In this document: one piece after another, positions 17,122 to 25,003 of the stretch
Layout: each line of letters starts with the position of its first letter
Position numbering within the stretch: the stretch's first letter is position 1
Assembly: GCF_021026375.1 (NCBI RefSeq)
Contig: NZ_JAJNDB010000001.1
Span: 682,001 to 746,000, forward strand
Length of the DNA: 64,000 nt
Reading direction: 5' to 3'
DNA from: Actinomycetospora endophytica
GTDB lineage: Bacteria > Actinomycetota > Actinomycetes > Mycobacteriales > Pseudonocardiaceae
Program-made: the position numbers and the translations under genes
Notes under the pieces: generated by a model
Told to the model about the DNA's origin: nothing
Databases searched by the model: none
What the model saw: only the letters and a program-made list of their open reading frames with translations

Positions 17122-18006
17122 ATGCGCGTCTTCGTCACCGGCGGTACCGGCACGATCGGCTCCGCGGTCGTGGCCGAACTGCTCGCCCACGGCCACTCCG
17201 TGCTCGCGCTGGCTCGCTCGGACGAGTCCGCGCGGGCCGTCGAGAAGGCCGGCGCCGAGGCACTGCCCGGTCGCGTGGCCGACCTCGACGTCCTGCGGAC
17301 CGGGGCCGCGCAGACCGACGGGGTGATCCACCTGGCGTTCGGATCCGACTACTCGAGCGCCGAGGCGCTGGAGCGGTCGATCGCCGAGGAGGGTGCGGCG
17401 CTCGGGGTGCTGGGTGAGGAACTGGTCGGCAGCGACCGCCCGATCGCGACCGTCTCGGGCACGCCCTGGGTCCCGGGCCGCCCCTCGACCGAGTCCGATC
17501 CGCTGCCGACCGACGGTCCGGTCGGGGGCCGGGGCCGGTCGGTGAACGGTTTGCTCGCGCTGGCCCCGCGGGGGGTGCGCGCCACGGCCGTCCGCATGCC
17601 GCGCACCGTCCACCGCGACGGGCAGGGCGGGTTCGCGGGTCTGCTGGCCGAGCACGCACGGCGCGCGGGTGTGGTGGGCTACCCCGGCGACGGGACGCAG
17701 CGCTGGCCGGCCGTGCACGCCCTCGACGCCGCGGTGCTGTTCCGACTGGCCCTGGAGTCGGCACCGGCGGGGACGTCCTGGCACGCGGTGGCTGATGAGG
17801 GCGATGCGGTCCTCGACATCGCGACGGCCCTCGGGCGCCGGTTGGAACTGCCCGTCGAGTCCCGGCCGGAGGAGGAGTTCGGCCCGTTCGGCCCGATCTT
17901 CGCGATGGACCAGCCGGCCTCCGGGTCCCACACGCGCGAGGCGCTCGGGTGGACGCCGACCCACCCGAGTCTGTTGGAGGACCTGAGGTGCGCTCCGCGC
18001 TCGTGA
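17122..18006 (+). CDS. SDR-family NAD(P)-binding oxidoreductase
   Basis: This 294-aa atypical/extended short-chain dehydrogenase begins with the Rossmann motif VFVTGGTGTIGSAVV and later has VRMPRTVH, RWPAVHALDAAVLFRLALE, HAVADEGDAVLDIA and TREALGWTPT, a pattern typical of NAD-dependent epimerase-like proteins that are often paired with a TetR repressor. No YxxxK catalytic pair is obvious in the usual place. ATG 17122 follows a GGGAGG ribosome binding site; upstream in-frame codons lie inside the operators. The stop codon is within a 42-bp palindrome. Confidence 0.85.
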   Translation: MRVFVTGGTGTIGSAVVAELLAHGHSVLALARSDESARAVEKAGAEALPGRVADLDVLRTGAAQTDGVIHLAFGSDYSSAEALERSIAEEGAALGVLGEELVGSDRPIATVSGTPWVPGRPSTESDPLPTDGPVGGRGRSVNGLLALAPRGVRATAVRMPRTVHRDGQGGFAGLLAEHARRAGVVGYPGDGTQRWPAVHALDAAVLFRLALESAPAGTSWHAVADEGDAVLDIATALGRRLELPVESRPEEEFGPFGPIFAMDQPASGSHTREALGWTPTHPSLLEDLRCAPRS

Positions 18007-18043
18007 GCACTCATTGACGCTATAGCGTCATTGAGTGCTCACG
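18002..18043. terminator. 42-bp near-perfect palindrome between convergent genes
   Basis: The two 21-base halves (18002-18022 and 18023-18043) are reverse complements with one mismatch and no real loop beyond TATA at the centre. It contains the SDR stop codon and ends 14 bp before the stop of the DUF6986 gene, so it probably terminates both. Confidence 0.75.
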
Positions 18044-18057
18044 GGCCCGGAGGGCAC

Positions 18058-19299
18058 CTACTCGTCGATCGCCCCGCACGCCTGACCGCGACGCAGGAAC
18101 CCGACCAGCGCGCGTTCCGTCGCGGGCTCGTCGAGGACCGCACCCGACGCGCCTGCCCGGTACGCGCGTAGGCGGTCCTTGACGGCGTCGAGGCCCTCGC
18201 GATGGAAGGCGATCACGACGGCGAGGCGGGCCGGGATCATCGCCGGGTGCATGTCCCAGCCCTGGGTGATGCCGAGGTCGAGGGCGCGGCGGACGATGCG
18301 GGCCTGGACGCGCCAGGCCGCGAACACCTGGTCCCGGTCGCCGACAGCGAGGATCGCCGACGACCCGTCGCACACCGGAACGCCCGCCGCGGCGCCGGCT
18401 CGCTGCATCGCGAACTTGGCGTCCTCGGCGGCCGGGTGGTCGGCGCGCTGCTGGTCGGGGGCGATGCCGAGGGCGGCGGAGTAGTCGTAGGTGCCGTAGT
18501 GCAGGCCGGCGGCGCGCGCCCCGGCGGCGGCCACCAGCTCGTCGACCCGCTGCGCGCCGCGGGCGGTCTCGATCTGGAGCTCGATCGGCAGCGGCCCGAT
18601 CCCGTGGTGGGCCTCGAGCGCGGCGCACGCCTCGACGAACGATGCCACCTGCTCGGGTGCGGAGATCTTGGGCAGGGTGACGCGCAGCCGGGCCGGGTCG
18701 CCGCCCGCCGTCAGGAACGCGTCGGTGAACCGGGCGAGGGAGCGCAGCCCCCGACGGCGGGTCGCGCGCTCCATGGACTTCACCCGCGGTCCGGCGCGTC
18801 TCGGGGCTCGGGGGCCGTCGAGCATCGCGGCCACGGCGCGGCCGGAGGCGTCGGCGTCGGCGTCCTCCTCGGCATCCGTCCGGTGGCCGTAGCCGTCCTC
18901 GAGGTCGGCGCGGAGGTCGGCGACGGGCTGGGCGGTCAGGGTGCGCGCGACGCGCGGCAGGGCCTCGCGCAGTTCCGCCGGGGTGAGGCCCAGGACGGCG
19001 GGCAGGTCGGGGTCGCCGGCGTAGCGCTCGAGGACCGCCGCCGCCTCGTCGCCCCAGTCGGCGGCGGTGGTGGCGGTTACCTGGTCGGCCGGGAGGTAGC
19101 AGACGTGGACGGGCTCGGGGTCGCGGTCGGCCAGGCGGGCGCGGGCAGCCTCGTCGGCGTCGAGGGCGGCGTCGGTGACGGCGAGTCGGGCGTCGAGCGC
19201 GTCGAGAAACCCGTCGGCAAGACCGGGCGAGGATGTGGAGTTGCTGACGTCGAACGTCAGCGGCGCCGCATCGCTGGCTCTTTCGGCGGGGTCACTCAC
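18058..19299 (-). CDS. DUF6986 HpcH/HpaI aldolase-like protein
   Basis: This 413-aa protein is related to the HpcH/HpaI aldolase and citrate lyase beta superfamily: LRADLEDGYG, VTLPKISAPEQV, IELQIETARG and GLHYGTYDYSAALGI hold the acidic residues (Glu in QIET, Asp in TYDYS) that bind the divalent metal in relatives. It is the last gene of the uricase/allantoinase/allantoicase operon, which has no recognisable ureidoglycolate lyase (AllA), so action on ureidoglycolate or glyoxylate is a reasonable hypothesis. GTG 19299 overlaps the upstream stop. Its N-terminal stretch SDAAPLTFDVSNSTSSP is encoded by a palindromic repeat also present at the start of the preceding gene. Confidence 0.8.
   Translation of the reverse strand: MSDPAERASDAAPLTFDVSNSTSSPGLADGFLDALDARLAVTDAALDADEAARARLADRDPEPVHVCYLPADQVTATTAADWGDEAAAVLERYAGDPDLPAVLGLTPAELREALPRVARTLTAQPVADLRADLEDGYGHRTDAEEDADADASGRAVAAMLDGPRAPRRAGPRVKSMERATRRRGLRSLARFTDAFLTAGGDPARLRVTLPKISAPEQVASFVEACAALEAHHGIGPLPIELQIETARGAQRVDELVAAAGARAAGLHYGTYDYSAALGIAPDQQRADHPAAEDAKFAMQRAGAAAGVPVCDGSSAILAVGDRDQVFAAWRVQARIVRRALDLGITQGWDMHPAMIPARLAVVIAFHREGLDAVKDRLRAYRAGASGAVLDEPATERALVGFLRRGQACGAIDE
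19229..19277. repeat. 49-bp palindrome-bearing repeat, copy A (inside the start of the DUF6986 gene)
   Basis: It is 42 of 49 bases identical to 20656-20704, same orientation. It holds the hairpin GCTGACG/CGTCAGC. In the DUF6986 frame it encodes part of an N-terminal extension that matches the extension of the preceding protein. Confidence 0.75.
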
Positions 19300-20726
19300 C
19301 GGACGAGCCCCTGCAGACGGGTGGCCGCGAGCCGGTGGCGGGCCAGCACGTCGTCGATCCCCGGCGCCGTCACCACGCCGTCCCGCACCACCGGCCGCCC
19401 GGCCACCACGGTGTGCCGCGCGACCGTCGGGCCGCAGCGCAACCACGCGGCCACGGGGTCGGTCAGCGCCCCGGCGAACGCGGGCCCGGTCTGCGGCCAC
19501 ACCGCGAGGTCGGCCACCGCGCCCGGCGTCAGCTGCCCGATCTCACCGTCCCGGCCGAGGCAGCGGGCCCCGTCGCGGGTGGCCATCGTCAGCACCTGCC
19601 GCGCCGACATCCCGGTCGGCCCGCCCCGCACGCGGCCGAGCATCATCGCGTGCCGCGCCTCGACCCACAACGAGGCGATGTCGTTCGACGACGACCCGTC
19701 GCACCCGAGCCCCACCGGCGCCCCGGCCGGGCGGAGGTCGCTCACCGGGCAGATCCGCTCGTTGCCGAGGACCGAGTTCGACGACGGGCAGTGCGCCACC
19801 CCGACGCCCGCCGCGCCGAGCCGGGCGATCTCGCCGTCGTCCGGGAAGAGGCAGTGCGCCACCCACGAGCGGTCGGTGAGCCACCCGACCTCGTCGAACT
19901 GGTCCACCGGCCGCCGCCCGAACGTCTCGAGGCAGTAGGTGTCCTCGTCGGCGTCCTCGGCGAGGTGGGTGTGCAGGCGGACGTCGAGGCGCTCGGCGAG
20001 CTCGGCGGTCCGGGCCATCAACGACGGCGACACGCTGAACGGGGAGCAGGGCGCCAACGCGACTCGGACCATCGCGCCCGGCGAGGGGTCGTGGAAGGCG
20101 GCGACCAGCCGCTCGGAGTCGGCGAGCACCTCGTCGTCGTCCTGCACGACGGAGTCCGGCGGCAGCCCGCCGTCCTTCACCGAACGCGTCATCGAGCCGC
20201 GCGCGGGGTGGAAGCGCATCCCGACCTCGCCGGCCGCCCGGATCTCCGCGCCCCACAGGTCGCCGGCGCCGCGGGGGGCGACGTAGAGATGGTCGGTCGA
20301 CGTCGTCGTGCCGGACAGCGCCAGCTCCGCGAGCCCGACCCACGCCGACAGGTAGGCCGCCTCCTCGTCGATCCCCGCCCACACCGGGTAGAGGCCGGTC
20401 AGCCACTCGAAGAGCGTCCCGTCGGTGACCAGGCAGCGGGTGAGGTTCTGATAGAGGTGGTGATGGGTGTTGACCAGCCCCGGTGTGACGAGGCAGCCGG
20501 TCGCGTCGAGCACCTCGGTCGCCTCGGGCTCGGGGCCGGTGCCGATCGCCGCGATCACGCCGTCCCGGATCGCCACCCAGCCGCCCGCGAGCTCGGTGCC
20601 CGCGTCGTCGCAGGTGGCCAACAGCGTCGCGCCGCGCACCAGCAGGTCGGCCGGTGAGGATGTGGAGTCGCTGACGTCCGGTGTCAGCGACGCCGCATCG
20701 CTGACATCACCCCCTACGGCGTCCAC
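19296..20726 (-). CDS. 8-oxoguanine deaminase (amidohydrolase superfamily)
   Basis: This 476-aa amidohydrolase has the metal and substrate motifs of the 8-oxoguanine deaminase/TrzN branch: HxH in NTHHHLYQNLTR, HTHLAEDADE, AHCLFPDD, CPSSNSVLGN and GCDGSSSNDIASLW. It would convert 8-oxoguanine to urate, feeding the uricase of the same operon. The GTG start at 20726 overlaps the allantoicase stop by 13 bases and gives an N-terminal extension (GGDVSDAASLTPDVSDSTSSP) before the first strand DLLVRGATLL; that extension is encoded by a repeat shared with the next gene. The alternative is initiation at a GTG inside DLLVRG, which would clip the first strand. Confidence 0.87.
   Translation of the reverse strand: MDAVGGDVSDAASLTPDVSDSTSSPADLLVRGATLLATCDDAGTELAGGWVAIRDGVIAAIGTGPEPEATEVLDATGCLVTPGLVNTHHHLYQNLTRCLVTDGTLFEWLTGLYPVWAGIDEEAAYLSAWVGLAELALSGTTTSTDHLYVAPRGAGDLWGAEIRAAGEVGMRFHPARGSMTRSVKDGGLPPDSVVQDDDEVLADSERLVAAFHDPSPGAMVRVALAPCSPFSVSPSLMARTAELAERLDVRLHTHLAEDADEDTYCLETFGRRPVDQFDEVGWLTDRSWVAHCLFPDDGEIARLGAAGVGVAHCPSSNSVLGNERICPVSDLRPAGAPVGLGCDGSSSNDIASLWVEARHAMMLGRVRGGPTGMSARQVLTMATRDGARCLGRDGEIGQLTPGAVADLAVWPQTGPAFAGALTDPVAAWLRCGPTVARHTVVAGRPVVRDGVVTAPGIDDVLARHRLAATRLQGLVR
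20656..20704. repeat. 49-bp palindrome-bearing repeat, copy B (inside the start of the 8-oxoguanine deaminase gene)
   Basis: It contains three alternating copies of TCGCTGAC: TCGCTGAC at the left, GTCAGCGA after 7 bases, and TCGCTGAC again after 7 bases, giving two overlapping hairpins. It matches 19229-19277 at 42 of 49 positions. Confidence 0.75.
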
Positions 20727-22222
20727 AACGACTCGATCCGCAACGCCGTGATCTCCGCGAGCTGCGCGCGCACGACCTCCGCCTCGGTCTCCGGGTCGTG
20801 CCGCAGGCGCTCGTGCAGCAGGGCCAGCATCTCCTCGCCCGACCGGCCCGCGGCGCGCACCAGGTACACGTGGCCGAAGCGCTCCTCGTAGGCGCGGTTG
20901 CCCTCGGCCAGCTCCCGGCGGCCGGCCTCGTCGAGACCCGCCACCCCGACCTGCTCGCGCGCCCCGGCCCCGTCGCTCGGCGCCCCGATCCGCGCGTGGC
21001 CCGCCAGTGCGGTCGCGAGGCCCTTCTCGTCCAGCGCGAGCACGCCCTCCGAGGCCGCGGACACCAGCGCCTCGAGGTCGGCGTACGGCCGGCCCGCGAC
21101 GACGGCCGCCGCCCAGTCCGGGGCCGAGCAGCAGCCGAGCAGCACCTGCTCGGCCACCGCGGCGGGCATCGCCCCGAAGCGACGCATCCCCGCCGCCGCA
21201 GCGGCCTCCGGGGTCGGGCGACCGAACAGCCGCAGCCGCGCGAACCCGCCGTCGGGACGGACCTCGACGCGGACCCGGTCGACGACGAGGCCGTCGTCGA
21301 GCCCGTCGGGGACCCCGAACCAGTGCTCGGCGTCGGGCTGCACGGCGGTCTCCGGGAGCAACTCGAGCTCAGGAGTCCCGGGAGCGACCAACCGGACCGT
21401 CCCGGGCGCGTTGCCGACGAAGTGCGTGGTGTCCACGACCACCTGGTGCACCCGCCCGGCCACCCCGAGGGCGACGTCGACCCAGTCGAACCCGCCCTCC
21501 CGACGGCGACGGGTCTCCCAGCCCTCGCCCATGTCCGCGGCGGTGCCCGGGAGCAGCAGGTTCTCCGGCGGCGAGTAGTGCCGGTTCGAGGCGTCCAGCA
21601 CGCGGCCGCCGGCGGCCAGCGACGCGAGGTCGACGCCGATCCCGCGCCAGCGCCGGACGTCGGGCAGGACCTCACCCAGCACCCGTAGCCGCGCGACGCC
21701 GCCGTCGGGATGGATGCGCAGCCGGACGTGGGTCGCCGCGCGCGGGTGCTCGACGGCCACGATGTGCGCGGTGTTCCCCTGCAGCTCGGTCCCGCACAGC
21801 CGCTCCCAGGGCCCGTCGACGACCTCGTCGGGCGACGGATGCCCCTCGATCCACCGGACGTCGATCTCGGCCGAGGACGGGTGGTTGCCGTCGAAGAACG
21901 CGGTGTCGACGACGACGCGGTGCACGATCCCGGGCAGCCCGAGCCGGATCACCGCCCAGTCGTCGCCCGCCGGGTCCGTCGGCCCGGGACCGTCGCCGAC
22001 CTGGCGACGACGGCGGGTCTCCCAGCCGTCGTAGATCTGGCCCTTGTGCCCGAAGGTGTGCGCGGTGTGGGTCGGGGCGGCGGTCGAGACGAGGTTCTCC
22101 TTCTCGGCGAAGGTCTCGTCGCTGGCGGCGACCACCCCGCCGCCGGCGGCGCGCACCGCCAGGTCCACCCACGCGCCCGACACAGCTGCCCTCCCCGTCG
22201 CTCCGCTCGCCCCAGCGGTCAC
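20714..22222 (-). CDS. Bifunctional allantoicase / OHCU decarboxylase fusion
   Basis: This 502-aa protein has two tandem allantoicase repeats (about 18-185 and 195-335, with the duplicated signatures DETFAEKENL...GWETRRRR and NRHYSPPENLL...GWETRRRR) followed by a complete OHCU decarboxylase domain (about 346-502). The latter has GCCSAPDW, H409 in GHARIG, E423 in REQVG, NRAYEERFGHVYLV and the closing ALRIESLW; H and E are the known catalytic residues of that family. The fused enzyme would make allantoin from OHCU and later cleave allantoate to ureidoglycolate and urea, with the separate allantoinase acting between. GTG 22222 overlaps the allantoinase stop (GTGA); the upstream frame is noise. 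Confidence 0.88.
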   Translation of the reverse strand: MTAGASGATGRAAVSGAWVDLAVRAAGGGVVAASDETFAEKENLVSTAAPTHTAHTFGHKGQIYDGWETRRRRQVGDGPGPTDPAGDDWAVIRLGLPGIVHRVVVDTAFFDGNHPSSAEIDVRWIEGHPSPDEVVDGPWERLCGTELQGNTAHIVAVEHPRAATHVRLRIHPDGGVARLRVLGEVLPDVRRWRGIGVDLASLAAGGRVLDASNRHYSPPENLLLPGTAADMGEGWETRRRREGGFDWVDVALGVAGRVHQVVVDTTHFVGNAPGTVRLVAPGTPELELLPETAVQPDAEHWFGVPDGLDDGLVVDRVRVEVRPDGGFARLRLFGRPTPEAAAAAGMRRFGAMPAAVAEQVLLGCCSAPDWAAAVVAGRPYADLEALVSAASEGVLALDEKGLATALAGHARIGAPSDGAGAREQVGVAGLDEAGRRELAEGNRAYEERFGHVYLVRAAGRSGEEMLALLHERLRHDPETEAEVVRAQLAEITALRIESLWTP

Positions 22223-23598
22223 GTGTTCCCCTTCCGCTCCGGGGCGAGCAGGCGCCCGCTCCCCGCGCCGGGCGACTCCGACCCGCGCAACCACACCCGC
22301 CGGACCGCACCCTGCAGCGCCAGCCCCGCGTACGGCGTCACCGGGTGGCGGTGGTGCAGGACGGCGGGGTCCACCTCGGCCACCTCGTCGGGGGCGAACA
22401 CGACGAGGTCGGCGTCGCGGCCGACGGCGATCGCCCCCTTCGACGACGGCCCCCGGTCCAGTCCGGCCAGGGCCGCGGGGCCGGCCGACATCCAGGCGAC
22501 GAGGTCGTCGAGGGTGTGACCCCGCGCCTGCGCGCCCGACCACACCACGCGCAGCGCGAGCTCCAGCGACGACACCCCACCCCAGGCCTCGCCGAACCCG
22601 CCGTCCTTGAGCTCGGGCGGGCAGGGCGAGTGGTCGGAGACGACGGCCTGCAACCGGCCCGCGGCCAGCGCGCCCCAGAGCAGCTCACGGTTGGACTCCG
22701 AGCGCACCGGCGGGCAGCACTTCCCGGCGGTGCTGGTCATCTCCTCGGACGCCAGCGCCAGGTAGTGCGGGCAGGTCTCCCCGGTGATCGGCACCCCGGA
22801 CGCCCGGGCCGCGCCGATCTCCTCGGCGGCCTCGAACGCGGAGACGTGCAGGACGTGCACGCGTGCACCGGTGCGCGCCGCGATCGACGCGAGCCGCAGT
22901 ACCGCCGTCGTCTCGGCACCGGGCGGACGCGAGGCCAGGAAGGAGCGGTAGTCCGGGCCGGCGGGCGGGGCCTCGCCGAGCACCCCGTCGTCCTCGGCGT
23001 GCACCACGAGCGGCACGTCGAGCTCCGCGCAGGTGCGGGCGGCCAGCTCGAGATCGTCGTGCGAGACCGGCGGGAACTCGGGCACCCCGGAGTCGGTGAG
23101 GAAGCACTTGAACCCGCACACCCCGGCGTCGACGAGCGCGGCCATCCGGTCCGGGTCGACGGCGCCGTCCGGGTCGGGCACGCCGTCGCGCAGCGGCACG
23201 GCGCCGCCCCAGAACGCGACGTCGACGGCGACCTGGTCACGGGCCGCGTCGCGCTTGGTGACCAGCGCGTCGACGTCGACGGTCGGCGGGATCGAGTTCA
23301 GCGGCATGTCGACGAGCGTGGTGATCCCGCCCGCGGCGGCCGCGGCCGTCGCCGTCGCGAACCCCTCCCAGTCGGTGCGGCCGGGCTCGTCGACGTGGAC
23401 GTGGCTGTCGACGAGGCCGGGCAGCAGCGCCTCGTCGTCGGCCAGGTCGACGACGGCGGCACCGTCCGGGGCCGGAGCGTCGATCCCGACGACGTCGGCG
23501 ATCCGGCCGTCGGCGACGACGACGGCGGCGGGTGCGGTCCCGGTGGGCAGCACCGCGCGGCGGGCACGGACGACGAGGGTATGGCGATCGGGCTCCAT
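22219..23598 (-). CDS. allB: Allantoinase
   Basis: This 459-aa cyclic amidohydrolase has the dihydroorotase/allantoinase motifs: LLPGLVDSHVHVDEPGRTDWEGF (HxH metal ligands), GFKCFL with the carboxylatable lysine, VHAEDD, HVLHVS, GETCPHYL and SDHSPCPPELK (final Asp ligand). The last block and the DEPGRTDWEGF stretch are specific for AllB over dihydroorotase. It hydrolyses allantoin to allantoate. It starts at ATG 23598, 40 bases after the uricase stop, and its end overlaps the allantoicase fusion. Confidence 0.93.
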   Translation of the reverse strand: MEPDRHTLVVRARRAVLPTGTAPAAVVVADGRIADVVGIDAPAPDGAAVVDLADDEALLPGLVDSHVHVDEPGRTDWEGFATATAAAAAGGITTLVDMPLNSIPPTVDVDALVTKRDAARDQVAVDVAFWGGAVPLRDGVPDPDGAVDPDRMAALVDAGVCGFKCFLTDSGVPEFPPVSHDDLELAARTCAELDVPLVVHAEDDGVLGEAPPAGPDYRSFLASRPPGAETTAVLRLASIAARTGARVHVLHVSAFEAAEEIGAARASGVPITGETCPHYLALASEEMTSTAGKCCPPVRSESNRELLWGALAAGRLQAVVSDHSPCPPELKDGGFGEAWGGVSSLELALRVVWSGAQARGHTLDDLVAWMSAGPAALAGLDRGPSSKGAIAVGRDADLVVFAPDEVAEVDPAVLHHRHPVTPYAGLALQGAVRRVWLRGSESPGAGSGRLLAPERKGNT

Positions 23599-23638
23599 CG
23601 CCTGGCGAGACTAACGGCTCCCCGTCCGGGACCGACGC

Positions 23639-24550
23639 TCAGCAGAACCCGGCGATCCCGGCCCACGCGGCCTCGTCGGCCGGCAGGTCGTCGCGGGTGA
23701 CCGCCGCCTCGATGAGGCCGTAGGGCCGGTCGGCGGCGTGCCAGACCTCGTTCGGGTTCTCGAGGCCCCAGGGCGAGAGGTCGACGAGGAAGTGGTGCTT
23801 GTTCGGCATCGAGAACCGGATCTCGACGATCTCCGGATGGGTCTCGAGCACGCCCCGGCCCATCGCGTAGAGCGTCTGCTGGAGCGAGTAGCTGTGGGTG
23901 CCGGCGAACCGGTCGAGCAGCACCTGGCGCACCGAGGCGAAGGCCTTGTCCCAGTCGCGCTGGTCGTGGTCGGTGGAGGTGCCGCCGTACCGCCAGCGGG
24001 CCGACACGGCCGTCGCGAGGATGCGGTCGGTGGTCTCGACCAGCGAGGTGTACTCGACCTCCGGGAACCCCCAGAACTCGCTGCCGGTGCTCTTGAGGAC
24101 GGTGAGGTCGGTCAGCCCGGAGATCACCGTCTCGGCGTCCCCGCGCTTGGTGACGACGACGGTGCGGGTCTCGGTGGCCGCGCGGACGAACGCGTGATCG
24201 TGCTCGCCGGGCTCGGACGTCTCGATCCGGCCCCAGCCGTACTGCTCGATCTCCTGGCGCGACCCGGTGACCTGGTCATACTTGTCGACGAAGTTCCGCG
24301 CCATCCGCAGCGCGAACTCCTCGATCGTCGTGATGCCCCCGGTGCGGGCGAGCGCGTAGACGGTGTTCTTCTGCGTGTCGGTCGCGATCACGGCGGCGTT
24401 CGAGCCGGTCAGGTGCGTCTCGCTGAAGTCGCCGAACAGCTGGCTGGTGACGTTGACGTCGGTGATGACGTGCCGCGGCGTCGAGCGGTCCACGTGGACC
24501 AGCCGCACCTCGGCCTTCCCGTACTGGTTGGTGCCCAGGACGATGCCCAC
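23639..24550 (-). CDS. Urate oxidase (factor-independent urate hydroxylase)
   Basis: This 303-aa uricase contains the family signatures TGSNAAVIATDTQKNTVYAL (holding the catalytic Thr and Lys region), TGGITTIEEFALRMARNFVDKY, and HHFLVDLSPWGLENPNEV with the conserved His. It oxidises urate to 5-hydroxyisourate, the substrate of the HIU hydrolase encoded just upstream. Length is normal. Translation starts at GTG 24550, 6 bases after the HIU hydrolase stop, so the two are probably coupled. No cofactor is needed. Confidence 0.94.
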   Translation of the reverse strand: MGIVLGTNQYGKAEVRLVHVDRSTPRHVITDVNVTSQLFGDFSETHLTGSNAAVIATDTQKNTVYALARTGGITTIEEFALRMARNFVDKYDQVTGSRQEIEQYGWGRIETSEPGEHDHAFVRAATETRTVVVTKRGDAETVISGLTDLTVLKSTGSEFWGFPEVEYTSLVETTDRILATAVSARWRYGGTSTDHDQRDWDKAFASVRQVLLDRFAGTHSYSLQQTLYAMGRGVLETHPEIVEIRFSMPNKHHFLVDLSPWGLENPNEVWHAADRPYGLIEAAVTRDDLPADEAAWAGIAGFC

Positions 24551-24556
24551 GCGCGA

Positions 24557-24904
24557 TCAGCTCCCCAGGTAGGTCGTGTGGGAGAACGGTCCGGCGAGCA
24601 CCGGCAGGTGGTAGTGCCGCCGGGCGCCGTCGAGCCGGACGTGCAGCGTGATCCTCGGGTGGAACACGGTGCCGTGCGTCCGGGAGACGTAGCCCTCGAC
24701 GTCGAAGGTCAGCGTCACGTCCCCGGGCGCGAACGGCTCGTCGTTGAGCCGGCCGACCCGGCCGTCGGCGTCCGTGGTGCCGCGCCCGAGCACGGCCTGG
24801 TCGGCGTCACGGACGAGCACGACCGGGATGCCCTCGGCGGGGCGCCCCGCCGCCACGTCGAGCACGTGGGTCGACAGCCGCTCGATCGGCTCGCTCTCGG
24901 GCAA
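24557..24904 (-). CDS. uraH: 5-hydroxyisourate hydrolase (transthyretin-like)
   Basis: This 115-aa protein has the HIU hydrolase signatures LSTHVLDVAAGRPA near the N-terminus, TTDADGRVG and YHLPVLAGPF near the end. The family ends in an active-site tetrapeptide YRGS; here it is YLGS (codons TAC CTG GGG AGC), an Arg to Leu change that could lower activity. It is the first gene of the operon with uricase, allantoinase, allantoicase-OHCU decarboxylase, 8-oxoguanine deaminase and DUF6986. The start is TTG 24904, with an AAGGAG about 11 bases upstream. Confidence 0.88.
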   Translation of the reverse strand: MPESEPIERLSTHVLDVAAGRPAEGIPVVLVRDADQAVLGRGTTDADGRVGRLNDEPFAPGDVTLTFDVEGYVSRTHGTVFHPRITLHVRLDGARRHYHLPVLAGPFSHTTYLGS

Positions 24905-24968
24905 CGGGACCGGTGCTCCTTGTCTCCGACTGGCTCGGGGTCGCGATCGAGTGAAGGCCAGCGATGTT

Positions 24969-24998
24969 GCCCCGCGGTGAACACCTCCACCGCGGGGC
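24969..24998 (-). terminator. Hairpin between the AI-2E gene and the uricase operon
   Basis: GCCCCGCGGTG (24969-24979) pairs perfectly with 24988-24998 over an 8-nt loop. It starts 6 bases after the stop of the AI-2E gene and before the uraH start, fitting a terminator for the upstream minus-strand gene. Confidence 0.7.
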
Positions 24999-25003
24999 GA
25001 GGT

